Assembly (NCBI GenBank): GCA_040512755.1
Contig: JBEVEP010000075.1
Location: 1-9,559 of the forward strand
DNA length: 9,559 bases
From: JBEVEP01 sp040512755
Lineage (GTDB): Bacteria > Pseudomonadota > Alphaproteobacteria > Rhizobiales > Rhizobiaceae
Reading direction: 5' to 3'
Positions within the stretch are counted from its first letter, which is position 1, and each line of letters begins with the position of its first letter. Shown here one piece after another: positions 1-5,961 of the stretch. The translations under genes and the position numbers were made by a program. The notes beneath the pieces are model-generated. The model was not told the origin of the DNA. It saw nothing but the letters and a program-made list of their open reading frames with translations, and ran no database searches.

Positions 1-149
1 ATGTAATAGAAGCCGGCGCCGTATACGTCGCAGACGCGAACGTATTCGACCGGCTCCGGCTCAGCGACGACGACCGCATCGGCGGCGCGCGCACCGGTCA
101 CTGCGACGAGCGCCGCAGCGGAGCCGAGAAGAAGGCTCTTGATGTTCAT
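1..149 (-). CDS. Omp2/RopA-type outer-membrane porin, N-terminal part (cut by window edge)
   Basis: This is the first 49 codons of a second porin gene, reading leftwards out of the window. The ATG lies at 149-147 and is preceded by a strong GGAGGT ribosome binding site (complement of 156-161). The visible protein is residue-for-residue identical to the start of the complete porin at 1087. It has a Sec signal peptide (MNIKSLLLGS, then an Ala-rich core, with likely cleavage after 'GARA' at residue 22), an acidic Pro/Glu linker and the beginning of the conserved 'VCDVYGAGFYY' block. Only three bases differ in this stretch, all at third codon positions. Rhizobial porins of this family are trimeric beta-barrels for small hydrophilic solutes. 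The rest of the gene is outside the window, so neither intactness nor further similarity to the other copy can be judged. Confidence 0.93.
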   Translation of the reverse strand, partial: MNIKSLLLGSAAALVAVTGARAADAVVVAEPEPVEYVRVCDVYGAGFYY

Positions 150-166
150 TTTCTGACCTCCAGTCA
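1..166. repeat. Left arm of porin inverted repeat (partner 1070-1235)
   Basis: Bases 1-166 are the reverse complement of 1070-1235 with three mismatches, at 63, 78 and 99 (partners 1173, 1158 and 1137). The match covers the ribosome binding site and the first 49 codons of both porins. It runs to the window edge, so the true arm is probably longer. Upstream of the ribosome binding site similarity ends abruptly, which means the two promoters differ. Confidence 0.95.
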
Positions 167-618
167 AAGTTTAAAAACGGGTCTGGGTTTTTATGCTGAA
201 GGACAGCGTTCCCTGCCCCATCCCCAATGGCGAAAAAGACGCGCAGCGACGCTCCTTCTTCGTTTCTGACTTTACCGATGCCGGTTTTCCGTTCAACAGA
301 GATCGGCCATTTCTGATCCCGGCGCCGCCGCTATGCCCAAAGCCTGTTGCACAAATGACACGATTTCGCCCCGGTTCTTCACCCCTTGGTAACCATGCGC
401 GACGGATGAGCCGAGAATTGCGGCGGTGGCGAATAGGTCGAAACGGCGGGAATCGGCCCGTGAGCCGGCGAATCGTTGCGAATCCTGCGGTTCGACCACT
501 GGTTCATGCAGCTCGCGACCTGCGCCAGTTGGCGAGAGCACTTTCCGCCGCATTTCGCACGCAATCGGACCGGTGCTTATTGATTGTCGCGCCGGATTTC
601 TTTATCCAGCGGTGCGCC
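167..618. other. Gene-free stretch between left porin and tRNA-Ser
   Basis: I find no convincing gene here. Reading frames of 60-150 codons cross it on both strands, but none has a credible ribosome binding site or a recognisable domain, and they overlap each other in the manner of high-GC chance frames. The part nearest the left porin (about 167-200, AT-richer) should hold that gene's 5' leader and promoter, which are unlike those of the right porin. Confidence 0.5.
580..608 (+). promoter_or_regulatory. Candidate promoter of tRNA-Ser
   Basis: TTGATT at 580-585 and TATCCA at 603-608 are separated by 17 bases, close to a housekeeping sigma-70 promoter. Transcription would begin about 10 bases before the mature tRNA 5' end at 619. 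The position fits well, but the -10 box is only a moderate match. Confidence 0.45.
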
Positions 619-709
619 GGAGAGGTGGCCGAGTGGTCGAAGGCGCTCCCCTGCTAAGGGAGTAGGCCTCAAAAGGGCCTCGTGGGTTCGAATCCCATCC
701 TCTCCGCCA
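619..709 (+). tRNA. tRNA-Ser (anticodon GCU)
   Basis: This is a complete class II (long variable arm) tRNA with an encoded CCA end. The acceptor stem pairs GGAGAGG (619-625) with CCTCTCC (699-705), followed by discriminator G706 and CCA at 707-709. The anticodon loop is CTGCTAA with the GCT anticodon at 653-655, reading AGC and AGU serine codons. The variable arm folds through GGCC/GGCC-type pairing, and the T loop is TTCGAAT. It sits almost exactly at the centre of the porin inverted repeat (axis near 618). tRNA genes are frequent integration sites for mobile elements, but no second copy of its 3' end is visible in the window, so there is no evidence here for an inserted element bounded by this tRNA. 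Confidence 0.97.
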
Positions 710-1069
710 TCTTCCTTTCAGCGCCGACGCAAGGCGTCCTCCGCACTCTTCCTTCGCCACCTTAGCTGCCCTGGGTGAACGGGCTGACCCACGCCGGCAG
801 CAACAATGGCCTTCCGGAAAGTGACGGCAATTTGTTCTTGATGTGCGAGTTTGCGTTCATCTAAAGAGATTGGAGAATTTCTCGATATAAACGATGACAA
901 TCTTACAATGTTCAGTAAAAATACTTACCATCTGACATGCCGTTATTGAGATAATATTTTTATTCTCAAAACGTCTGTCGATTAAGTTTACATTTTTCAC
1001 TAAAACATTTCAAAGCACTCCCTCCAGCAAGTCCGAGATAAGCCGCGCCGGCCCTGATGTTCACGATTC
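710..1069. other. Gene-free stretch between tRNA-Ser and right porin, AT-rich in its second half
   Basis: No gene is recognisable here. A short hairpin, GACGC-AAG-GCGTC (726-738), follows the tRNA; it lacks a T-run, so termination is uncertain. From about 830 to 1020 the composition changes sharply to AT-rich against a GC-rich background. That part contains two inverted repeats: GAGAA-T-TTCTC at 873-883, and TTGAGA/TCTCAA with a 12-base spacer at 946-969. Confidence 0.6.
830..1020 (+). promoter_or_regulatory. AT-rich promoter/control region of right porin, with TTGAGA-N12-TCTCAA inverted repeat
   Basis: This AT-rich segment directly precedes the complete porin and most likely carries its promoter and regulatory sites. 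The 6-bp inverted repeat at 946-969 around an AT-only centre has the form of a dimeric repressor or activator site. I cannot assign unambiguous -35 and -10 boxes, nor name a regulator. Nothing equivalent is seen in front of the left porin, so the two genes are probably controlled differently. Confidence 0.45.
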
Positions 1070-1235
1070 TGACTGGAGGTCAGAAAATGAACATCAAGAG
1101 CCTTCTTCTCGGCTCCGCTGCGGCGCTCGTCGCAGTAACCGGTGCGCGCGCCGCCGACGCGGTCGTCGTCGCCGAGCCGGAGCCGGTCGAATACGTTCGC
1201 GTCTGCGACGTATACGGCGCCGGCTTCTATTACAT
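1070..1235. repeat. Right arm of porin inverted repeat (partner 1-166)
   Basis: This is the reverse-complement partner of 1-166: 163 of 166 bases match, with mismatches at 1137, 1158 and 1173. It includes the GGAGGT ribosome binding site (1075-1080) and codons 1-49 of the right porin. The spacer between the arms is about 900 bp and contains the tRNA. Confidence 0.95.
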
Positions 1236-2265
1236 CCCGGGGACTGAAACCTGCCTGAAGGTCGGCGGCTATATTCGTTACGACATCGGCGTGGGCGCCC
1301 TCGGCCACCAGGACGTCGACGACAGAAATAGCGAAGACGACGACAATGATCTGAACGACACCTTTTACAAGAAAGCCCGCTTTGCGATCCGCTTCGACGC
1401 ACGCACGGAAACCGAGCTTGGCACCCTGCGTGGCTACGGCGCGATTAAGTTTGATCGCACCACGAGCGATGTTGGCGGCGTCGTCTACACGTCTACCTCA
1501 CAAGACCTCGATCACGCCTATATCGAGCTTGGCGGCTTCCGCATCGGCAAGACCGACTCGCTGTTCGACACGTTCACAGGCAGCGCCGGCGATGTGATCA
1601 ATGACGGAATTGTCCCATACGCCCCGGGCGGCACACATCAGATCTCCTACACCTTCACGGGTGGCAATGGCTTCACCGCGATGGTTGGCCTTGAAGAGGG
1701 CAACAGTGGTGATGTCTATGTCGACGCCGATGGCGACGAACACAAGGCGCTCTTCACCCTCGATAGCTACATCCCGCATGTGCTTGCAGGCGTCGGCTAT
1801 ACTGCCGGTTGGGGTGGTGTCTCGTTCGTCGGCGCCTATGATTCGGTCTGGGAAGAGTTCGCCGTCAAGGCTCGCGTCGACGTGAAGGCGACCGAGACGA
1901 TCTCTGCTTTCCTGATGGCTGGATACAAGTCTTCGGAAGACACCGACGTCCTGGACGCGGACGGCAATCTTGTTTCCTTCGCTGGTCCGAACAACTACGG
2001 TCCATGGGGCGGCGATTGGGCGATCTGGGGTGGCCTGTCCGCCAAGGTCGCTCCGAAGGCTACCGTCAATGTTCAGTTGTCCTATGACGACTACGAGAAC
2101 TTCGGGGCTGTTGCCAACGTTGCGTACGAACTCGTTCCTGGCTTTGTGATCACGCCTGAGGTTGTCTATCAGGATGCCGGCCATTTCCCGAACGAGGTTG
2201 ACGACGCTGACGGCGACGACAGTGGCGAATGGGGCGGCTTCCTCCGCTTCCAGCGCAACTTCTAA
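1087..2265 (+). CDS. Omp2/RopA-type outer-membrane porin, complete
   Basis: This 392-residue protein should form a trimeric beta-barrel pore in the outer membrane for small hydrophilic molecules. The start at 1087 is set by GGAGGT six bases upstream; a longer in-frame start at 1057 would put ten residues before the signal peptide and is rejected. The signal peptide is residues 1-22, cleaved after 'GARA'. Cys40 and Cys56 bracket the family block 'VCDVYGAGFYYIPGTETC', followed by 'LKVGGYIRYD', the first strand. 'FRIGKTDSLFDTFTG' (151-165) probably belongs to the eyelet region. The last residue is Phe392, the usual barrel-assembly signal. Loops are strongly acidic: residues 77-91, and three 'DADG' sequences at 213-216, 290-293 and 373-376. 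The pairing with a divergent near-identical gene matches the Brucella omp2a/omp2b layout. A terminator follows at 2293. Confidence 0.96.
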   Translation: MNIKSLLLGSAAALVAVTGARAADAVVVAEPEPVEYVRVCDVYGAGFYYIPGTETCLKVGGYIRYDIGVGALGHQDVDDRNSEDDDNDLNDTFYKKARFAIRFDARTETELGTLRGYGAIKFDRTTSDVGGVVYTSTSQDLDHAYIELGGFRIGKTDSLFDTFTGSAGDVINDGIVPYAPGGTHQISYTFTGGNGFTAMVGLEEGNSGDVYVDADGDEHKALFTLDSYIPHVLAGVGYTAGWGGVSFVGAYDSVWEEFAVKARVDVKATETISAFLMAGYKSSEDTDVLDADGNLVSFAGPNNYGPWGGDWAIWGGLSAKVAPKATVNVQLSYDDYENFGAVANVAYELVPGFVITPEVVYQDAGHFPNEVDDADGDDSGEWGGFLRFQRNF

Positions 2266-2292
2266 TGCATCCGCTCGGATGACATGAAATGG

Positions 2293-2327
2293 CAGCTCGG
2301 GGTCGAGAGATCCCGGGCTGTTTCTTT
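2293..2327 (+). terminator. Intrinsic terminator of right porin
   Basis: CAGCTCGGGG (2293-2302) pairs with TCCCGGGCTG (2311-2320) over ten pairs, two of them G-T, around an 8-base loop. TTTCTTT follows directly. The stem begins 28 bases after the porin stop codon. A smaller hairpin, CATCC/GGATG, lies just before it at 2268-2281. Confidence 0.85.
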
Positions 2328-2529
2328 AAATGGCAGCGTTAGCGGAGCGGCCGATGATGAGGAGTACGACGGCGCGAGTGCACGTTGACGCAAACCGTTG
2401 GCAGGCGGAGCCAATTGTTCAGCAGGATTTCCGGGGCGTAAAAGCTCCCGCTTTCCACCAACGGTGTTTTTTGGGAACCCGGCCGGTACTTGGTGAACTT
2501 GTACTGGCTGCACAGAACGCAAGCAGCAT

Positions 2530-3540
2530 ATGAAAACCGGCAGTCAAAGCGAGTTTTGTGTTCAGCCCCTCTCCTTCTCGACGAGTTATGGGGGGAGTTC
2601 CAGCTTTGACAGCAGGATGTTCAATGTCGTTGAGCGATTTTCGCTCCATATGTTGTTTGACAAATACAAGAACATACTGTGGGAAGACGGAAATCATAAA
2701 TACAATGTCACCTCGTTCATTGGCGAATTGAACGAGATTTTGCTTGGAGAGCGCTTCAGCGCCTTCGATCAAGGCACTCTCGACGATCTCATCGGCAAGC
2801 TACGCGAACGCGGCAACAGCAACGCCACCATCAACAGGAAGATGGCTGCGCTGAGCAAATTGCTGCGAAAGGCGTACAAGATGGGCGATATTCACAGTCT
2901 GCCAGAATTCCGCCGGCAGAAAGAGAGAGCCGGACGCATCCGGTTCCTGGAATATGGTGAGGAAGACCGGCTGTTTGCAGCCATCAAGGCGCGCTGTGAG
3001 GACAGCTACAGGCTTTGCACATTCCTTGTCGACACCGGCTGCAGGCTTGGTGAAGCGCTAGGACTGATCTGGAACGACATTCAGGGGCATCGGGTCAGTT
3101 TCTGGATCACCAAATCCGGACGCAGCCGTACGATCCCACTGACCTTGCGAGCGGAAGAAGCCCTGCGGGTTGACCCGGCTGTCGTCCGAAAGGGCCCGTT
3201 CGCGATGCTCTCTGCCGTCCGCTTCCGCACGATCTGGAACGAAGCCAAGGCAGAAGTCGGCCTCGGCAGCGACGATCAGGTTGTCCCGCACATTCTTCGG
3301 CATACCTGCGCATCACGCCTTGTTCAGGGCGGCATCGATATAAGGCGCGTGCAGATGTGGCTGGGTCACCAGACCTTGCAGATGACGATGCGCTACGCCC
3401 ATTTGGCGACGAACGACCTCGATACCTGTTTGAACGTGCTCGACCGCGACCGCCTGCCTGCGCAACATCACAGTCAGTCTCGCGACTGGGTGGCGCCCGC
3501 TCCTTCCGAACCGGAGCCGCAAGTCCGCGTCGCAAGTTAG
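2530..3540 (+). CDS. Tyrosine recombinase (XerC/phage-integrase family), complete
   Basis: This 336-residue protein should cut and rejoin DNA through a covalent tyrosine intermediate. Residues 55-120 fit an N-terminal SAM-like core-binding domain (basic, helical; 'NSNATINRKMAALSKLLRKA'). Residues 138-305 fit the catalytic domain. All active-site residues can be placed: Arg172 ('TGCRLGEAL'), Lys195 ('ITKSGRSR'), His254 and Arg257 ('HILRHTCASRL'), His280 ('WLGH') and nucleophile Tyr289 ('MRYAHL'). The start is uncertain. The ATG at 2530 has no clear ribosome binding site, the first 40 residues look unlike the family, and ATGs at 2617 and 2650 are alternatives. The gene stands alone: no excisionase, phage or conjugation genes, and no recognised attachment sites. 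It is not a typical XerC or XerD, because the N-terminal half is short and divergent. Its target is unknown. Confidence 0.9.
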   Translation: MKTGSQSEFCVQPLSFSTSYGGSSSFDSRMFNVVERFSLHMLFDKYKNILWEDGNHKYNVTSFIGELNEILLGERFSAFDQGTLDDLIGKLRERGNSNATINRKMAALSKLLRKAYKMGDIHSLPEFRRQKERAGRIRFLEYGEEDRLFAAIKARCEDSYRLCTFLVDTGCRLGEALGLIWNDIQGHRVSFWITKSGRSRTIPLTLRAEEALRVDPAVVRKGPFAMLSAVRFRTIWNEAKAEVGLGSDDQVVPHILRHTCASRLVQGGIDIRRVQMWLGHQTLQMTMRYAHLATNDLDTCLNVLDRDRLPAQHHSQSRDWVAPAPSEPEPQVRVAS

Positions 3541-3655
3541 CAGAGCGGGAGCACTCATCTAAGGGCGCCGCTCGAAGGTGATCACTCGGACGCAACGTGG
3601 GCTCGGGGCTCTATCGCGCGGGCTGCGCAGCGAGTAGTCCAGCTACCAGTTAGCG

Positions 3656-3801
3656 GCGACAGATCGGGACGCTGTGCTGCTCCGGGCTTCTGCCGAGCAG
3701 CATGACGTTGCCGAAAGGATCGTTGTTATCCTGGTCTACGCGAAACACCCGGACAACAATCACCGGGTAAGCGATCCGGTGGACGGTCGTCAGACGGCAC
3801 T
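3656..3801 (-). pseudogene. Possible C-terminal coding remnant, 'DPFGNVMLLGRS'
   Basis: On the minus strand an open frame ends with 'VFRVDQDNNDPFGNVMLLGRS', then 'PEQHSVPICRR' and a TAA near 3658. Codon choice in this part (GTC, CTG, CTC, GGC, TTC) is coding-like. 'DPFGN' followed by hydrophobic residues recalls the C-terminal strand of glyoxalase/VOC-fold proteins, but the match is too short to assign. No credible start or upstream domain is present, and the frame runs into the intergenic repeat at about 3820. I read it as possible debris of a gene interrupted there. It could also be chance. Confidence 0.22.
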
Positions 3802-3821
3802 GCCGGTGCGTTGCCGCCGGA

Positions 3822-3919
3822 GCAATTCCAGGAAAAGTGGATAATGGTTTTCCGTCTGCAATTGCGTTGAAACAAAGAGTTAGAGCGGTTCAGCAATTCA
3901 ATCAAACACTGAACCTCTC
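3822..3919. repeat. Rhizobial palindromic intergenic repeat (RIME-like, two hairpins)
   Basis: There are two consecutive stem-loops. The first pairs GCAATT (3822-3827) with AATTGC (3860-3865) and GGAAAA (3831-3836) with TTTTCC (3848-3853). The second pairs GAGCGGTTCAG (3883-3893) with CTGAACCTCTC (3909-3919), with one mismatch. The linker 'GAAACAAAGAGTTAGAG' and both stems match from memory a repeat family common between genes in Rhizobium, Sinorhizobium, Mesorhizobium and relatives. Such elements are non-coding and often give spurious short ORFs. The exact class name (RIME or another rhizobial palindromic family) I cannot settle here. Confidence 0.75.
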
Positions 3920-4149
3920 CAAAGTATCGCCGTCCATGGTGTGCCAACAGACTGCCCGAATCACTCTGTAGGCGGTTTGGCCGATCAAGCCTCAGACCTT
4001 CCCACCGGATGGCATGCTGAAGACTATCGTTGCCGTTTCAGAATCTCGTTGCCATTCCGGGGCTGTGGGAAACAGAATTGCCAAGCGTCGCGGACGGTGC
4101 CAAAGGGGCGCGGGTCAATGTCGAAAAATTCTCATGCGAGCTGACGTCG

Positions 4150-5256
4150 ATGCCTGAAACTCCACGCCTTGCACCTTTGGTGGCATCGTTGCCAGCGACG
4201 GTGCCCTTTGTCGGACCTGAGGCGCAGGAGCGCACGCGCGGAAGGCCGTTCCGCGCCCGCATCGGCGCCAATGAGAGCGGTTTCGGCCCCGCGCCAAGCG
4301 TCATTGAAGCGATGTCGGCGGCTGCACCCGACATGTGGATGTATTGCGACCCGGACAATCATGACCTGAAGGCTGCCCTGGCCACTCACCTGGGAATCGG
4401 TTTCGATAATGTCGTGATCGGCGAAGGCATTGACGGCCTCCTCAATCTGGTCGTGCGTATGTATGTTGCGCCAGGCCAAGCTGTGGTCACCTCGCTCGGC
4501 GCCTATCCAACGTTCAACTTTCACGTGGCGGGCTTTGGCGGCCGTCTCGTGACCGTTCCCTTCGATAACGACCGGGAAAATCTCGACGGCCTTGTCGCGG
4601 CGGTGAAGCGGGAGAATGCGCCGCTGGTCTATCTCTCCAACCCGGACAATCCCATGGGAACCTGGTGGGAGGGAGGCGATATCTTCCGCTTTATCGAGGC
4701 GCTGCCGGAAACCACGATGCTGATCCTGGACGAAGCCTATGGCGAGATGGCCCCGCCTTCCGCCCTACCCCCGCTCGATATCTCCCGTCCAAACGTCCTC
4801 AGGATGCGCACGTTCTCCAAGGCTTATGGCCTCGCCGGAATCCGCTGCGGTTATGCAATTTGCGAGGCAAGCGTCATTCGGGATTTCGAGAAGGTCCGCA
4901 ATCACTACGGCGTCAGCCGCATGGCCCAGATCGCTGGTCTCGCGGCACTCGCCGACCAGGAGCATCTCAGCCGGGCGCTTCAATGGGTAAGCGCCGGCAG
5001 GCAGCGAATTGAGAGGGCCGCGCGATCCAACGGCCTCACGCCACTGCCGTCAGCCACCAATTTTATTACCATCGATTGCGGCAGAAATGGTGCGTTTGCA
5101 TTGAAAATCATGCAGAATCTGCTGTCCCGCGATGTGTTCGTACGCAAGCCGATGGCGCCCGTTCTCGACCGCTGCATTCGCGTGAGCGTCGGGCTCGACC
5201 ATGAGCTGGCAATTTTTGAGGAAGAGCTTCCGGCCGCGCTTGCCGCCGCGCGCTAG
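4150..5256 (+). CDS. PLP-dependent aminotransferase, HisC-like (class I/II fold)
   Basis: This 368-residue cytosolic enzyme should move an amino group between an amino acid or amine and a keto acid using pyridoxal phosphate. Landmarks are 'ANES' (40-43, substrate arm), 'SNPDNPMG' with Asn164, 'LILDEAYGE' with Asp194 contacting the PLP ring nitrogen, the Schiff-base lysine Lys224 in 'RTFSKAYGLAGIRCGY', Arg232 for the phosphate, and C-terminal Arg344 ('CIRVSVG') for the substrate carboxylate. The set fits the histidinol-phosphate aminotransferase subgroup. No other his gene is near, so it may serve another substrate, such as an aromatic amino acid. I chose the ATG at 4150 ('MPETPRLAPLVASLPATVPF'). 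The frame opens upstream only at a TTG near 4030, and those 40 residues look non-conserved. The ribosome binding site is weak. The acylphosphatase begins 232 bp downstream. Confidence 0.9.
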   Translation: MPETPRLAPLVASLPATVPFVGPEAQERTRGRPFRARIGANESGFGPAPSVIEAMSAAAPDMWMYCDPDNHDLKAALATHLGIGFDNVVIGEGIDGLLNLVVRMYVAPGQAVVTSLGAYPTFNFHVAGFGGRLVTVPFDNDRENLDGLVAAVKRENAPLVYLSNPDNPMGTWWEGGDIFRFIEALPETTMLILDEAYGEMAPPSALPPLDISRPNVLRMRTFSKAYGLAGIRCGYAICEASVIRDFEKVRNHYGVSRMAQIAGLAALADQEHLSRALQWVSAGRQRIERAARSNGLTPLPSATNFITIDCGRNGAFALKIMQNLLSRDVFVRKPMAPVLDRCIRVSVGLDHELAIFEEELPAALAAAR

Positions 5257-5488
5257 GGCCCCGCAGGTCGGGCCGGTGGCCACCCGAAGACTTTGACGCC
5301 GCAACTCGAAGCCGCATCACTGATTCTGGCTCCAGGTCGCCGCTGCCTTCAAATCCTGTTGCTTTTTTCCGCAGTGCGTCAAATCCTATAGTCTCGATCA
5401 AAATCGGGAGTTCGGCGGGAAATGAAGACGGAGTACGCGGTGTCCGTTGCACAACGCGCGGCGCTGCAGGCAAGCCGGAGCGGAAACA

Positions 5489-5773
5489 ATGGCGGAACCC
5501 CGAAGAACCGTGCTGGCGCGGATCAGCGGAAGGGTACAGGGCGTGAGCTTCCGTGTCTGGACGCAGTTCGAAGCTGAAAAGCTCGGCCTTAGCGGCTGGG
5601 TTCGCAATGAAGACGACGGATCGGTCACGGCGCTGATCAGCGGACCTGAGGTCCTGGTCGCGAAAATGGTCGAACGGCTGCGGCGCGGCCCATCCGGCGC
5701 GCGTGTTGCGGAGGTGGTCCTGGAAGAGATGGAACTGACGGAAGCACCCGCCGGGTTCAGGATTACGGCTTGA
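5489..5773 (+). CDS. acyP: Acylphosphatase
   Basis: This small cytosolic enzyme of 94 residues, the usual family length, hydrolyses carboxyl-phosphate bonds such as those of acetyl phosphate, carbamoyl phosphate or 1,3-bisphosphoglycerate. The family signature 'GRVQGVSFRVW' (14-24) supplies the phosphate-binding loop and catalytic Arg22. 'LSGWVRNEDDGSV' (34-46) supplies catalytic Asn40. The C-terminal 'FRI' ends the ferredoxin-like fold. The ATG at 5489 is preceded by GGAG (5477-5480) with eight bases between. An in-frame ATG at 5447 would add 14 residues before the conserved core and is less likely. It lies 232 bp after the aminotransferase on the same strand, so co-transcription is possible but not shown, and no functional link is evident. 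Confidence 0.94.
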   Translation: MAEPRRTVLARISGRVQGVSFRVWTQFEAEKLGLSGWVRNEDDGSVTALISGPEVLVAKMVERLRRGPSGARVAEVVLEEMELTEAPAGFRITA

Positions 5774-5904
5774 TCCTGAGAAAAGCCGCGGGTCGAGAAA
5801 CTCGGTGGGGGCCAGTGGATCGTTCGCCTCAGCCGGTGCCTTATGTTCCAGGCGCCGGGTGCCGCTGAATGCCATGCAGTTACCGTTTTCGTTTGCAGGC
5901 CATC

Positions 5905-5936
5905 TTGAATTAATTGAACGTTTGTTTTATTATAAT
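5905..5936 (+). promoter_or_regulatory. Candidate promoter/operator of the TetR-ivd operon
   Basis: An AT-rich block (about 5903-5960) stands out just before the TetR gene. It has a perfect TATAAT at 5931-5936, placing transcription start about 20 bases before the ATG at 5962. The -35 element is poor: TTGAAT at 5905-5910 gives a 20-base spacer and TTGAAC at 5914-5919 only 11. TGAACGTTTG (5915-5924), centred on the palindrome AACGTT, is a possible repressor site between these boxes. TetR regulators commonly bind their own promoters, but the site is inferred. Confidence 0.42.
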
Positions 5937-5961
5937 TTCACTCAACGAATTGGAATCGAAT

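Larger units (their letters stand above)
3541..4149. other. 609-bp stretch without an intact gene
   Basis: Between the recombinase and the aminotransferase I see no intact gene. It contains a 10-bp palindrome GCTGCGCAGC at 3622-3631, a possible minus-strand coding remnant ending near 3658, and the two-hairpin intergenic repeat at 3822-3919. The aminotransferase frame runs back to about 4030 but lacks a supported start there. The mix of repeat and decayed coding sequence suggests an old junction in the chromosome. Confidence 0.55.

Noticed and set aside
293..564. Minus-strand frames of 61-86 codons between left porin and tRNA
   Set aside because: They overlap each other in different frames, resemble no family I know and have no credible start signals.
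193..657. 154-codon plus-strand frame running into the tRNA
   Set aside because: It ends inside the tRNA-Ser gene, has no ribosome binding site or recognisable domain, and competes with other frames of similar length, as expected by chance in GC-rich DNA.
1498..2184. 228-codon minus-strand frame inside the porin gene
   Set aside because: It is an antisense shadow of a well-supported porin; the predicted protein shows no domain.
2262..2533. Frames on both strands between porin terminator and recombinase, considered as insertion-sequence remnant or small genes
   Set aside because: No transposase motif or terminal inverted repeats are visible, and the minus-strand frame runs through the porin terminator.
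619..3540. tRNA-Ser plus nearby integrase as a genomic island boundary
   Set aside because: No second copy of the tRNA 3' end occurs in the window, the genes between (a porin) look like core genes, and no other element genes are present.
3726..3947. 73-codon minus-strand frame across the intergenic repeat
   Set aside because: It is read through the two-hairpin repeat, a known source of spurious ORFs; the protein shows no domain.
5108..5875. 255-codon minus-strand frame opposite the aminotransferase end and acylphosphatase
   Set aside because: It is antisense to two supported genes and has no recognisable domain.
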